Assembly (NCBI RefSeq): GCF_013004065.1
Contig: NZ_CP053084.1
Span: 2,852,001 to 2,916,000, forward strand
DNA length: 64,000 nucleotides
Source: Limnobacter sp. SAORIC-580
Lineage (GTDB): Bacteria; Pseudomonadota; Gammaproteobacteria; Burkholderiales; Burkholderiaceae_B
Direction: 5' to 3'
The position numbers and the translations under genes were made by a program. Shown here piece after piece: positions 35,617 to 43,927 of the stretch. A model generated the notes under the pieces. It ran no database searches and was not told the origin of the DNA. It worked only from the letters and a program-made list of their open reading frames with translations. How positions within the stretch are numbered: the first letter of the stretch is position 1; each line of letters opens with the position of its first letter.

Positions 35617-35645
35617 ATGTTAACAATTGTAAACATACTCGTCAA
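35617..35645 (-). promoter_or_regulatory. alkB promoter with overlapping palindromic operator
   Basis: On the minus strand TTGACG (35640-35645) and TAACAT (35617-35622) are spaced by exactly 17 bp. The -10 box and most of the spacer form a 20-bp near-perfect palindrome, ATGTTAACAATTGTAAACAT on the plus strand (35617-35636; only the A/A pair at positions 6 and 15 breaks it). It is well placed for repression by the divergent FabR-like regulator. Confidence 0.75.
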
Positions 35646-35713
35646 TACCCATCGCCCTAAATTTGGATAAAACTTCCAAATCAAGGATTCATAACAGATG
35701 TTCGGGTTTTCGC

Positions 35714-35719
35714 TATAAT
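35714..35719 (+). promoter_or_regulatory. -10 box of the FabR-like regulator gene
   Basis: Perfect TATAAT ending 9 bp before the ATG at 35729, so the transcript has almost no leader. No good -35 is visible (ATAACA at 35691-35696 would have 17-bp spacing), which suggests a weak or activated promoter. Confidence 0.45.
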
Positions 35720-35728
35720 CGTTGGCTT

Positions 35729-36370
35729 ATGACCACCAACGCATCAACCATCCACGGCCGCACCCGGCTTATTGAAGCTGCATTGAACCTGAGCTATCAC
35801 CGGCGAAGTTTCTCCAGCCTCGGCATTCGCGAAATAACGCGCGAAGCGAAACTGTCTGCGCCCGCGTTTTACAGGCACTTTGAAGACCTGGCCGACCTTG
35901 GCACCGCAGTTATTCTCGAAGTAGAAAAAGCAGTGCTCGACGCCTTCACCGAGGTTCGAATCAGTACTGCCAAAGAGGCCGACCTCGACATTCGCCCCAT
36001 GCTAGTCAAACGGTTTTTTGACTGGGCGGCCGAGAATCCAAAACCAGTCGTGGTGGGTGCCTCCGAGGCTTTCGGTGCCCTGGAACGCATGCGCGACGGT
36101 CTGAAAAAAACCATTCGGGCGATCAGTGAAGACATTTGCAGCGACAACCGCATTGCCGCCCTGCTACCCGGTTTGCCCAAAGAAGAAATGATCGAGGTAC
36201 TGGAAGTGCTTGCTCAAAATGTGCTCTTCATGGCAGTTGAGTACGTCGAGAAACCCGATCAGCGGCAGGCCATCTACGACAAAGCGCTTCGCATTGTGGC
36301 TGTTATTTTTGCAGGCGCGCACGCCACACATGCCATGAAACTGGAGCAGGAAAACAACCAAGCCCCATGA
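35729..36370 (+). CDS. TetR-family regulator, FabR-like
   Basis: 213-aa repressor. The DNA-binding domain reads FSSLGIREITREAKLSAPAFYRHFEDLADLGTAVI, close in style to FabR, which senses the acyl-CoA/acyl-ACP pool and controls unsaturated fatty-acid genes. It is divergent from alkB, separated by 181 bp containing the palindrome at 35617-35636, so it probably represses alkB and the reductase in response to a lipid signal. A start at 35663 is possible but would put the -10 box inside the gene; the ATG at 35729 fits better. Confidence 0.88.
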   Translation: MTTNASTIHGRTRLIEAALNLSYHRRSFSSLGIREITREAKLSAPAFYRHFEDLADLGTAVILEVEKAVLDAFTEVRISTAKEADLDIRPMLVKRFFDWAAENPKPVVVGASEAFGALERMRDGLKKTIRAISEDICSDNRIAALLPGLPKEEMIEVLEVLAQNVLFMAVEYVEKPDQRQAIYDKALRIVAVIFAGAHATHAMKLEQENNQAP

Positions 36371-36501
36371 TTGATAAATTGAACAACACTTCAATTTAAC
36401 AAAAAAGCAACATTGTGTTTCCTGCCCTGTTTAAAGGATTAAACTGTCAACACACAAATTAACATTGTGGTAACAAAAATTCCGAAACAGGAGCCACACC
36501 C

Positions 36502-37245
36502 ATGCGCATCGCCATTCTTGAAGACGACCTGACACAAAGCGAAATGCTGCGCTGGGTGCTTGAATCGGTTAACCACAAATGCCATTGCTTTGCCACATTC
36601 AAAAGCTTTCAAACCGCCCTGTACCGCGACAGCTTTGATTTGGTACTGCTCGATTGGGTATTGCCCGACAGCTCTGGCCCCAAGGTGATGCACTGGATTC
36701 GTGAAACCCTGCACATCAAAGTGCCCGTGTTGTTCATCACTTCAAAAACCGACGAAGAAAACATTGTCGAAGCGCTGAATGCCGGTGCTGACGACTACAT
36801 GATCAAGCCCATACGTCGTGGCGAACTGATCGCCCGTGTCAATGCACTGCTGCGTCGCGCGTATCCCGAATTAACAGCTCCGGAGGTGTTTGAAATCACC
36901 GACCTGGAATTTCACCCCAAGTTCTCCACCATCGTACGACACACCAAACGCGTGGTCATGACCCAGAAAGAATTTGATTTGGCCCTTTTGCTGTTTCGCA
37001 ACCTGGGCAAGCCCCTGTCACGGTCACACATTCAGGAAAGCGTGTGGGGACGCGACACCGATTTGCCCTCGCGAACCATGGACACCCACATCTCCCGCGT
37101 ACGCTCCAAGCTGGCTTTGCGGCCAGAGCAAGGCTTCCGTTTAACCCCTGTGTATGGCTTTGGTTACAAACTGGAACAGGTGGACCATGAAGGCAAATCC
37201 ACAGATCTGGCAAAAATCAAACGCCAACTCGCCGAGAACGATTGA
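36502..37245 (+). CDS. OmpR-type response regulator (orphan)
   Basis: 247-aa two-component regulator. Receiver domain with acidic pair ILEDDL (residues 8-9), phosphoacceptor D51 in LVLLDWVLPD, and conserved Lys in MIKPI near residue 103. The C-terminal winged helix has LSRSHIQESVWG, SRTMDTHISRVRSKL and FRLTPVYGFGYKLE. No histidine kinase gene lies next to it, so its partner must be elsewhere. It is followed after 54 bp by hemA on the same strand. ATG preceded by AGGAG. Confidence 0.9.
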   Translation: MRIAILEDDLTQSEMLRWVLESVNHKCHCFATFKSFQTALYRDSFDLVLLDWVLPDSSGPKVMHWIRETLHIKVPVLFITSKTDEENIVEALNAGADDYMIKPIRRGELIARVNALLRRAYPELTAPEVFEITDLEFHPKFSTIVRHTKRVVMTQKEFDLALLLFRNLGKPLSRSHIQESVWGRDTDLPSRTMDTHISRVRSKLALRPEQGFRLTPVYGFGYKLEQVDHEGKSTDLAKIKRQLAEND

Positions 37246-37267
37246 GGGCGTATCCGCCATAGCGGGT

Positions 37268-37273
37268 TATAAT
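37268..37273 (+). promoter_or_regulatory. Possible -10 box of hemA
   Basis: TATAAT 26 bp before the hemA ATG, just after a small hairpin (CCGC/GCGG). No matching -35 at normal spacing is visible, so support is limited. Confidence 0.35.
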
Positions 37274-37299
37274 GAAGGGTTTTCCGCCCAGTAGGTATT

Positions 37300-38568
37300 A
37301 TGGAGCTTTTCGCAGTCGGCCTGAATTATCAATCCGCACCGCTCGCACTTCGCGAGCGTTTGGCGTTTCCGGCCGAGCAATTGCAAGAGGCCCTGCGTGC
37401 GCTGGCGCAGCGCGTACAAGCCCCTGAAGCAGCCATTCTCTCAACCTGCAACCGCACAGAAGTATATTGCGCAGCCAGCAATATTGAGCAGCTCAAAACC
37501 GACTTGCTTGAATGGCTGGCAGTCAACCGCAACATTCCAACCACCGAACTAGGCCCCCACCTGTACATTCTTCCCCAACAGGAAGTGGTACGTCATGCAT
37601 TCCGCGTGGCCAGCGGGCTGGATTCCATGGTGCTGGGCGAAGCCCAAATTCTGGGCCAAATGAAGCAAGCCGCCCGCACCGCTGAAGAAGCAGGTACGCT
37701 GGGTCAAATGTTGCATCAGCTGTTTCAGCGCACCTTCTCGGTCGCCAAAGAAGTGCGCTCGCACACAGAAATCGGCGCCCACTCAGTTTCAATGGCGTCA
37801 GCCGCCGTGAAACTGGCCAGCCGAATTTTTGGAGACCTCAGCAAGCGCCATGTACTGTTTATTGGTGCCGGTGAAATGATCCAGCTATGCGCCACGCACT
37901 TCGCCGCGCAAAACCCGAAAAGCATCACCATTGCCAACCGCAGCGCAGATCGCGCCAACCAATTGGCTCAAACCCATGGCGCCAGCGTCATCGGCCTGGC
38001 GCAGGTGCCCGAGCAACTCGCAAAATCCGACATTGTGATTTCATGCACGGCCAGTACACTGCCCATCATTGGTTTAGGCATGGTTGAAGCTGCCTGCAAG
38101 AAACGCAAGCACGAACCCATTTTCATGCTCGACCTTGCGGTACCCCGCGACATAGAAGCGCAAGTCAGCAAGCTCGACGACGTATTCCTATATTCGGTTG
38201 ATGACCTTAGCCAAATTGTGCAGGAAGGCCGTGAGCAACGCGCCGCCGCCGTGGAACAAGCCGAGGCCATTATTGAATCGCAAGTGCAAGGCTTCATGCG
38301 CTGGATGAGCGAACGTTCGCTGGTCCCCACCATTCAGGAAATTCACCAGAAAGCCGACGACATTGCCCAGCTTGAACTTGATCACGCCCGCAAGCAACTG
38401 GCCAAAGGCACACCCGCCGACGACGTACTACAGCTGATGGCCCACCGCATGAGCGCAAAATTCATGCACGGCCCCATGCAAGCGCTTCACCACGCAAGCC
38501 CGGCCGAACGGGAAGCCCTGTTAAAGTGGCTACCTCAGCTATTCAACATTAAAAACACCGACAAATAG
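37300..38568 (+). CDS. hemA: Glutamyl-tRNA reductase
   Basis: 422-aa enzyme that reduces Glu-tRNA(Glu) to glutamate-1-semialdehyde with NADPH, the first committed step of heme synthesis by the C5 pathway. The N-terminal catalytic domain has GLNYQSAPLALRERLAF and the active-site Cys in ILSTCNRTEVY (near residue 50). LDSMVLGEAQILGQMKQA follows, then the NADPH domain with VLFIGAGEMIQL and a C-terminal dimerisation helix. prfA begins directly after the stop codon, the classical hemA-prfA-prmC order. Confidence 0.97.
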   Translation: MELFAVGLNYQSAPLALRERLAFPAEQLQEALRALAQRVQAPEAAILSTCNRTEVYCAASNIEQLKTDLLEWLAVNRNIPTTELGPHLYILPQQEVVRHAFRVASGLDSMVLGEAQILGQMKQAARTAEEAGTLGQMLHQLFQRTFSVAKEVRSHTEIGAHSVSMASAAVKLASRIFGDLSKRHVLFIGAGEMIQLCATHFAAQNPKSITIANRSADRANQLAQTHGASVIGLAQVPEQLAKSDIVISCTASTLPIIGLGMVEAACKKRKHEPIFMLDLAVPRDIEAQVSKLDDVFLYSVDDLSQIVQEGREQRAAAVEQAEAIIESQVQGFMRWMSERSLVPTIQEIHQKADDIAQLELDHARKQLAKGTPADDVLQLMAHRMSAKFMHGPMQALHHASPAEREALLKWLPQLFNIKNTDK

Positions 38569-39651
38569 ATGAAAGACAGCATGCGGAACCGGCTAACGCG
38601 CCTTGCCGAGCGCCTTGCCGACCTTGAAGAATTCTTGTCGTCCCAAAACGCCGCCAACGACATGGCGCAGTTCAAGGCCATCACGCGTGAGCGCTCTGAA
38701 TTACTGCCCGCCACTGAACGCTTTGCTGAATATCAAAGCATTGAAGCCGACCTGAACACCGCGCAGGAATGGCTTTCCGACCCCGACATGCGCGACATGG
38801 CCCGCGAAGAAATTGCACAAAACGAAGCGAAACTTGCGCAACTCGAAGCCGACCTTCAACGCCTGCTGCTGCCCAAAGACCCCAATGATCACCGCAATGC
38901 CATGCTTGAAATTCGCGCAGGCACCGGCGGCGATGAATCTGCATTGTTCGCAGGCGACCTGTTTCGCATGTACACCCGCTACGCCGAACGCCAGGGTTGG
39001 CAAATCGAGGTCATGAGCGCCAGTGAATCGGAACTGGGTGGCTACAAAGAAGTGATCATTCGCCTTGCCGGTGACAATGTATACAAGCACCTGAAGTTTG
39101 AATCAGGAGGCCACCGTGTTCAGCGCGTGCCCGCCACCGAATCACAAGGGCGTATTCACACCTCCGCCTGCACTGTGGCTGTGATGGCCGAACCCGACGA
39201 GGCAGAAACCGTTGAAATCAACCCCGCTGATTTGCGAATCGACACCTACCGCGCCAGTGGTGCGGGTGGCCAGCACATCAACAAAACCGATTCCGCTGTG
39301 CGAATTACCCACTTGCCCACAGGCCTGGTAGTGGAGTGCCAGGACGAACGCAGCCAGCACAAAAACAAAGCCAAGGCCATGAAGGTGTTGAATGTTCGCC
39401 TTCAGGACAAAATTGACCGCGAACGCCAAGCCGCTGAAGCCAGCGAACGCCGCAGCCTGGTGGGCTCCGGCGACCGGTCCGAGCGCATACGCACCTACAA
39501 CTTCCCGCAAGGGCGGATGACCGACCACCGAATCAACTTGACCCTGTACAAACTCGACTACATCATGGACGGCGACTTAAACGACCTGATGAACGGCCTG
39601 ACTGCATTTCACGAAGCTGAACTGCTGGCCGAAATCACCGCCAAAGAATGA
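38569..39651 (+). CDS. prfA: Peptide chain release factor 1
   Basis: 360-aa class I release factor recognising UAG and UAA. The peptidyl-transferase-centre GGQ motif is in [21 protein letters not shown] (near residue 233), and the stop-codon recognition region lies just before it ([24 protein letters not shown]). GGQ is methylated by PrmC, encoded next and overlapping by 4 bp. Starts immediately after the hemA stop. Confidence 0.97.
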   Translation: MKDSMRNRLTRLAERLADLEEFLSSQNAANDMAQFKAITRERSELLPATERFAEYQSIEADLNTAQEWLSDPDMRDMAREEIAQNEAKLAQLEADLQRLLLPKDPNDHRNAMLEIRAGTGGDESALFAGDLFRMYTRYAERQGWQIEVMSASESELGGYKEVIIRLAGDNVYKHLKFESGGHRVQRVPATESQGRIHTSACTVAVMAEPDEAETVEINPADLRIDTYRASGAGGQHINKTDSAVRITHLPTGLVVECQDERSQHKNKAKAMKVLNVRLQDKIDRERQAAEASERRSLVGSGDRSERIRTYNFPQGRMTDHRINLTLYKLDYIMDGDLNDLMNGLTAFHEAELLAEITAKE

Positions 39652-40511
39652 GCACACTGCCCAAACCCACCATTGAATCGGTGTTGCAGCAAACACGCGA
39701 AGAAACCGGGCTTGCGCCCAGCGAGCTGCGTATCCTGATGACCCACATCACCGGGTTTGACCGGGTCAATCTGGTGACAAAGGGCAACCGGGAACTGCCC
39801 ATGGACCAACTCAGCGCGTTCAAATCATTGGCCGCCAAAAGGCAGCAAGGCGAACCCATTGCTTATTTGGTACAACAAAAGGAATTCTATTCACGCCCGT
39901 TTTTTGTCGACTCCCGGGTGCTGATACCCCGCCCGGAAACCGAAGAACTGGTAGAACATGCCCTTGGTTTTTTGCAAAGCAAATCGACTGAAAATCTGCT
40001 GACCCGAGTGCTCGATATCGGTTGCGGCAGTGGTGCCATTGCGGTGTCACTGGCGCTTGAAAACCCGATACTTGAGGTAACCGCCAGCGATATTTCAGCT
40101 GACGCCCTGTGGGTTGCCCAATTCAACGCCAATGAGCTGGGTGCGAAAAATATCCGTTTCGTTCAATCTGATCTCTTCGAGAATTTGCTGAACCAAACAC
40201 CACCCTTGGCATTCGACCTCATTTGCAGCAACCCGCCCTACATTGAACTGGGGGACGAACATCTTTCACAAGGCGATCTGCGTTTCGAGCCCCAACAAGC
40301 CTTGACGGATGGCGGCGATGGCCTGCGCTTTTACCGTGAAATTGCCCAACACAGCCCAAGCCTGTTGCGCGCAGGTGGTGGCGTGCTGGTTGAACACGGC
40401 CACCTTCAACAGGCAGCCGTGAAAGCCCTGTTTTCAAAGGCGCCCTATGTGCATGTTCAAGGCCTGCCCGACCTGGCCGGTACCCCGCGCTTCGTGTTTG
40501 CCCACATCTAG
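39648..40511 (+). CDS. prmC: Release factor glutamine methyltransferase
   Basis: 287-aa SAM-dependent enzyme that methylates the Gln of the GGQ motif in release factors. N-terminal helical domain, then the Rossmann core with [17 protein letters not shown] and the substrate-binding SNPPYIE motif, which is diagnostic. Its start overlaps the prfA stop (ATGA), so it is made together with its substrate. Confidence 0.96.
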   Translation: MSTLPKPTIESVLQQTREETGLAPSELRILMTHITGFDRVNLVTKGNRELPMDQLSAFKSLAAKRQQGEPIAYLVQQKEFYSRPFFVDSRVLIPRPETEELVEHALGFLQSKSTENLLTRVLDIGCGSGAIAVSLALENPILEVTASDISADALWVAQFNANELGAKNIRFVQSDLFENLLNQTPPLAFDLICSNPPYIELGDEHLSQGDLRFEPQQALTDGGDGLRFYREIAQHSPSLLRAGGGVLVEHGHLQQAAVKALFSKAPYVHVQGLPDLAGTPRFVFAHI

Positions 40512-40591
40512 GCATTGAAAACGAGCGTTTTATACCCACATCCATTACACTACAGGGTTGTAGCAATTCATCCAATTGAAAGGAAGTTTTT

Positions 40592-40924
40592 ATGAGCGCT
40601 CGCGATTCCATTCACGAAACCGTCACCAGCCACCCCGTGGTTTTGTTCATGAAAGGAACAGCCCAGTTCCCCATGTGCGGGTTTTCTGGTCGCGCCATTC
40701 AAATCCTGAAAGCCTGCGAAGCTGAAAAAGTAGTCACAGTGAACGTGCTGGACGACCCCGAAATTCGCCAAGGCATCAAAGAATACGCCAACTGGCCCAC
40801 CATTCCACAACTCTATGTGAATGGCGAATTTTTGGGCGGCTGTGACATCATGACCGAGATGTACCAAAGTGGCGAATTGCAGGCACTGATTGCCGCTGCC
40901 AATGCGTCGACCAAGTCTGAGTAA
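40592..40924 (+). CDS. grxD: Monothiol glutaredoxin, Grx4-type
   Basis: 110-aa CGFS glutaredoxin with the active site FPMCGFSGRAIQILK (Cys29) and glutathione-binding WPTIPQLYVNGEFLGGCDI. These proteins bind a 2Fe-2S cluster with glutathione and act in iron-sulfur cluster transfer, often together with BolA proteins such as IbaG, encoded at 59234. AAAGGAAG precedes the ATG. Confidence 0.95.
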   Translation: MSARDSIHETVTSHPVVLFMKGTAQFPMCGFSGRAIQILKACEAEKVVTVNVLDDPEIRQGIKEYANWPTIPQLYVNGEFLGGCDIMTEMYQSGELQALIAAANASTKSE

Positions 40925-40927
40925 ATC

Positions 40928-40981
40928 ATGAAACCGGCCGCACCAATCGCCCTGCGGCCACTTCCAGGCACCCCATCTTGA
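40928..40981 (+). other. Possible 17-codon leader frame before ubiX
   Basis: ATG at 40928 reads MKPAAPIALRPLPGTPS and stops at TGA 40979-40981, overlapping the ubiX TTG. A hairpin (GGCCGCA 40936-40942 with TGCGGCC 40953-40959) lies inside it. It may serve translational coupling or be chance. Confidence 0.3.
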
Positions 40982-41580
40982 GCAGCACCCTTCCCCCCCA
41001 ATTCAAACAGTCCATCACTGTTGCCATTACCGGTGCCAGCGGTGCTTTGTACGGTTTGAAAATTCTCGACTTGCTGCGTGCTCGCGGCGACACGGAAATT
41101 CACCTGGTGGTGTCGTCTTCAGGCTGGCTCACCCTTGCCAGTGAATGCGACCTGAGCAAGGAAGAAATTGAAGCGAAAGCCCATGTGGTGCACTCGCCCA
41201 AACAAGTGGGCAACTGCATTGCCAGTGGTTCTTATCCCTCCATGGGCATGGTCATTGCGCCCTGCTCCATGCACACCTTGGCTGCTGTGGCACATGGATT
41301 GTCAAATAACCTGATCACCCGTGCAGCCGATGTGGTGCTGAAAGAGCGACGCCGCCTGGTGTTGCTGCCTCGAGAAACTCCGCTGAATTTGGCTCATCTT
41401 CGCAACATGGTCAGCGTGACAGAAATGGGTGGCATTGTGATGCCACCAGTGCCCGCGCTATACCAGCGCCCTGCCAGCATCGATGCCATGGTCACCGACA
41501 CCGCCCAGCACGCCCTGCAACTGCTGGGACTACCCAATGTACAGCGCAATGAATGGCAGGGGCTCAAAAGCAACAGCTAA
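40978..41580 (+). CDS. ubiX: Flavin prenyltransferase UbiX
   Basis: 200-aa enzyme that makes prenylated FMN, the cofactor of UbiD decarboxylase in ubiquinone synthesis. The N-terminal FMN-binding ITGASGALYGLKIL is intact, followed by VVSSSGWLTL, the PCSMHTLAAVAHGLSNNLITRAADVVLKERR region and LVLLPRETPLNLAHLRNM. The only suitable start is the TTG at 40978, without a clear ribosome binding site. It overlaps the stop of a 17-codon frame that starts at 40928, which may couple translation. Confidence 0.92.
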   Translation: MSSTLPPQFKQSITVAITGASGALYGLKILDLLRARGDTEIHLVVSSSGWLTLASECDLSKEEIEAKAHVVHSPKQVGNCIASGSYPSMGMVIAPCSMHTLAAVAHGLSNNLITRAADVVLKERRRLVLLPRETPLNLAHLRNMVSVTEMGGIVMPPVPALYQRPASIDAMVTDTAQHALQLLGLPNVQRNEWQGLKSNS

Positions 41581-41597
41581 CTGATTGCGCTTTGCCC

Positions 41598-41665
41598 GCA
41601 CCATCTTGTGGGTGCTTATTCAACGCCTCGAGCCAGCCCTGTCCGCTTCAGGGATCTAGGCTGGC
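41598..41665. terminator. Hairpins between convergent ubiX and methyltransferase genes
   Basis: GCACC (41598-41602) with GGTGC (41611-41615), then GCCAGCC (41632-41638) with GGCTGGC (41659-41665), the latter with inner CCCTG/CAGGG pairing. Position between convergent genes suggests termination, but the T-runs are poor and the second hairpin overlaps the methyltransferase stop codon. Confidence 0.4.
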
Positions 41666-42522
41666 ACGTGAAAGCGCTGCTGCAAGCCCTCTTCACCATC
41701 CAGCCCTAACTCCACCAACATGTCGCGTAATCGCTGCGCGGCCTTTGGGTTCGATCGCTGGTGCTTCTTCGCAATAATCAACTCATTTTTCATCGAATGC
41801 TCCCAACCCACCAACTCAGTCACAGTCACCTGGTAACCATGCGCCTCCAGTTGCAGGCAACGCAACACATTCGTTAGCTGGCTCCCAAATTCACGGGTAT
41901 GAAGTGGATGGCGCCACATTTCCACCAAACTGCTTTTACCCAGCTGGCTGGCTTTGCTCTTGCGCAAGTGCGTAGCCACCTCAGCCTGGCAACACGGCAC
42001 CAAAGCCATGAACTTCGCCTGTTTTTTCAAGCCAAATGAAATCGCATCGTCAGTGGCCGTGTTACACGCATGCAGCGCAGTGACAATATCGACAGTTTCA
42101 GGCAAATCAGGGTGCTCCGTGGCCTGCGCCACCGGCAAATTAATAAACTGCATACCCGCATCAAAACCAAGCTGTTTCGCCAGGGTATTCGACTTGTCCA
42201 CCAACTCCTGTCGGGTTTCCACGCCTGCCACTACAGCCCCATCAGGGTTTTGTTTCAAGTAGAGGTCGTACAAAATAAACCCAAGATACGACTTGCCTGC
42301 ACCATGATCCACCAAGTACAAACCGCCGTCATTGGCTTTGCGCACCTCATCAATCAACGGTTCAATAAATTGGGTCAAGTGGTACACCTGCTTCAACTTC
42401 CTTCGGCTGTCCTGGTTAATGCCACCTTCTCGCGTCACGATGTGCAACGCCTTCAACAATTCGATTGACTGACCTGGCTTTAGCTCAAGTGTATCTAGGG
42501 GGTTTCTTTTGGGTTTGGGCAT
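41656..42522 (-). CDS. Class I SAM-dependent methyltransferase (Methyltransf_32-like)
   Basis: 288-aa protein. The SAM-binding core begins YLVDHGAGKSYLGFILYDLYL, followed by AGVETRQELVDKS and a VTALHACNTATDDAI motif, then FMALVPCCQAEVATHLR. This Cys-pair and His arrangement resembles the Methyltransf_32 group, some of which modify tRNA or rRNA; the substrate here is unknown. The open frame extends to 42996, but the extension is non-coding in character; the ATG at 42522 starts the conserved protein (MPKPKRN). Confidence 0.8.
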   Translation of the reverse strand: MPKPKRNPLDTLELKPGQSIELLKALHIVTREGGINQDSRRKLKQVYHLTQFIEPLIDEVRKANDGGLYLVDHGAGKSYLGFILYDLYLKQNPDGAVVAGVETRQELVDKSNTLAKQLGFDAGMQFINLPVAQATEHPDLPETVDIVTALHACNTATDDAISFGLKKQAKFMALVPCCQAEVATHLRKSKASQLGKSSLVEMWRHPLHTREFGSQLTNVLRCLQLEAHGYQVTVTELVGWEHSMKNELIIAKKHQRSNPKAAQRLRDMLVELGLDGEEGLQQRFHVPA

Positions 42523-42576
42523 CGCTGTGGGTTGCTGCGGTGAATACAATGCGCACAGTGTAAAGGGTTTGAGCGC

Positions 42577-42644
42577 AATTGGCGTGGGTCCAGATCTCTC
42601 GCAACCTCTTAATCGCCCAATTGGCTTGGGTTTCAATCTCTCGC
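42577..42644 (-). repeat. Two 26-bp imperfect direct repeats
   Basis: 42577-42602 and 42619-42644 match at 21 of 26 positions (AATTGGC, TGGGT and ATCTCTCGC conserved) with a 42-bp period. They lie 55 bp upstream of the methyltransferase ATG, so could be a duplicated regulatory site. Confidence 0.6.
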
Positions 42645-42684
42645 CAGAAAACCTGTACTCCCCTTGCTGAGCCTCGCGATGCCT

Positions 42685-42723
42685 GAGAACGGCCCTCCAA
42701 AAAAGCGGGTCGGGTCCGTTCTC
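42685..42723 (-). repeat. Hairpin A: 8-bp stem with conserved 23-nt loop
   Basis: GAGAACGG (42685-42692) pairs perfectly with CCGTTCTC (42716-42723). Read on the minus strand the loop begins ACCCGACC and ends TTTTGGAGGG; the CCC and GGG inside it can extend the stem past a bulged A. Confidence 0.75.
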
Positions 42724-43015
42724 TGTCGCCCATGCTGGGCAACACCGGCCCTGCTCGGCACGCAAGGGCAGGTTTTCTTGAAGGCGAGGCGATCGAAACA
42801 CCGTCGCCGATTGGGCGATGAAATCAGCCGTGAGTTGCGTGGTGAGGGAGATTCGCCAGTGCAGATTGACCATTGAACACCGCCGTGAGTCGCTCGGAGG
42901 TGGCGAAGCGCTGCACGGGAGTGCGGGGAGCTGAACTTGCAATGGGTCACACGATGACCAGTCAGAAAACTTGCCGGCTTGGCGCGCAGAGACCAACGAT
43001 CGCGCCCTGGCGCGA

Positions 43016-43054
43016 AAGCCAAGACCCGACCGTTACTTTTGGAGGGCTTGGCTT
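43016..43054 (+). repeat. Hairpin B: different 8-bp stem, same 23-nt loop type
   Basis: AAGCCAAG (43016-43023) pairs perfectly with CTTGGCTT (43047-43054). The plus-strand loop also begins ACCCGACC and ends TTTTGGAGGG, 18 of 23 positions identical with hairpin A, with only the 5 central bases different. The stems share no sequence. Confidence 0.75.
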
Positions 43055-43248
43055 AGTGCAGGCTCAAGTCGACAAGCCGAAATGCCAAGTTTTCGGGCAG
43101 CGGTGACCCTTCAAGTTCAGCTCTCAATTCGCCAGCAAGTGCGACACAAGCAACCCACGTCGAATTGGCAATAGACGCCAGCGCAAGACGCATCTCGCGT
43201 GTTCGACAGAAAAAATTTGGATGATTTCCCGAGAAACCGGGAGAAGAA

Positions 43249-43324
43249 TGGTGCCGCTTGTCGGATTCGAACTGACGACCTACCGCTTACAAGGCGGTTG
43301 CTCTACCAACTGAGCTAAAGCGGC
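43249..43324 (-). tRNA. tRNA-Thr (anticodon TGT)
   Basis: Minus-strand cloverleaf of 76 nt including an encoded CCA (43249-43251). Acceptor GCCGCTT/AAGCGGC, D-arm GCTCAGTTGGTAGAGC, anticodon stem CCGCC/GGCGG with loop CTTGTAA (anticodon TGT), T-arm with GTTCGAATC. A short CCCG/CGGG hairpin at about 43228-43245 and a T-run further on may end the transcript. Confidence 0.97.
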
Positions 43325-43338
43325 ACTTAAGAGAAGCG

Positions 43339-43881
43339 CTATTTTACTCGAGTCAGATGATTTTTTTTCTTCTGCCCGGGTTTTTTTGGTGTTTTTTCAT
43401 CAGATTTATCTGATTTAGCCACAGACAAAGGCTGCGGGTCATCAGAGGCGCCCGAAACTGAACGTAACCCAGCTGGCTTGTCATCAGGATCGGTTGAAAC
43501 GGGCTCATCCTCTTCATCAAGAATGAATTGCACCGCCTCGTTTCCGTCACCCTCAATTTCTGCCAATGGCTTCGATACTTCAAAAGCCATGCCATGCCCA
43601 TTCTCACGCGCATAAATCGCACTGATTTGTTCAATTGGCACAAAAATTTCGCGAACTATCCCGCCAAATCGGGCTTCAAATTCAATCGCCGTATTGCCAA
43701 GGCTTAATTTGTTGGTGGCCAAGGGAGACGTGTTCAGCACAATCTCCCCGGCTTTTACAAATTCTTTCGGCACTTGAGTTTTCTCATTCACAGCCACGGC
43801 GAGGTAAGGCGTGTAGCCATTGTCGACACACCATTCGTGAATGGCTCGAATCAAATAAGGCTTTGTAGATACTTCAGTCAC
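43339..43881 (-). CDS. sspB: Stringent starvation protein B, ClpXP adaptor
   Basis: 180-aa adaptor that delivers ssrA-tagged peptides to ClpXP. The conserved N-terminal domain has KPYLIRAIHEWCVDNGYTPYL, LNTSPLATNKLSLGN and FEARFGGIVREIFVPI, with the tail rich in Asp/Glu/Lys. The extreme C-terminus (KKNHLTRVK) is the ClpX-docking tail. It follows sspA by 46 bp in the usual sspAB order. Confidence 0.93.
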   Translation of the reverse strand: MTEVSTKPYLIRAIHEWCVDNGYTPYLAVAVNEKTQVPKEFVKAGEIVLNTSPLATNKLSLGNTAIEFEARFGGIVREIFVPIEQISAIYARENGHGMAFEVSKPLAEIEGDGNEAVQFILDEEDEPVSTDPDDKPAGLRSVSGASDDPQPLSVAKSDKSDEKTPKKPGQKKKNHLTRVK

Positions 43882-43927
43882 TGCTTTTTCCTCGACGTGT
43901 CCGGATGGCTACTCAGTGAGTATCCAA

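Larger units (their letters stand above)
42523..43248. other. 726-bp non-coding region with structured elements
   Basis: Between the methyltransferase start and tRNA-Thr there is no credible gene; short frames overlap on both strands without ribosome binding sites. The region contains a 26-bp imperfect direct repeat, two hairpins with a conserved 23-nt loop in opposite orientation (42685-42723 and 43016-43054), further small hairpins such as GCCCA-TGC-TGGGC (42728-42740), and an imperfect direct repeat of GCCGTGAGT sequences near 42827 and 42884. It lacks the hallmarks of RNase P RNA, tmRNA or 6S RNA that I could look for by eye. Confidence 0.6.

Noticed and set aside
42577..42644. Short CRISPR-like array
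   Set aside because: Only two imperfect copies with a 16-bp gap and no cas genes.
42685..43054. Integron attC sites
   Set aside because: The stems lack the GTTRRRY/RYYYAAC core motifs and no integrase gene is near.
42523..43106. Extension of the methyltransferase to 42996 and short frames on both strands in the gap
   Set aside because: Low-complexity Arg/Pro-rich translations without homology signs; the conserved protein starts at 42522.
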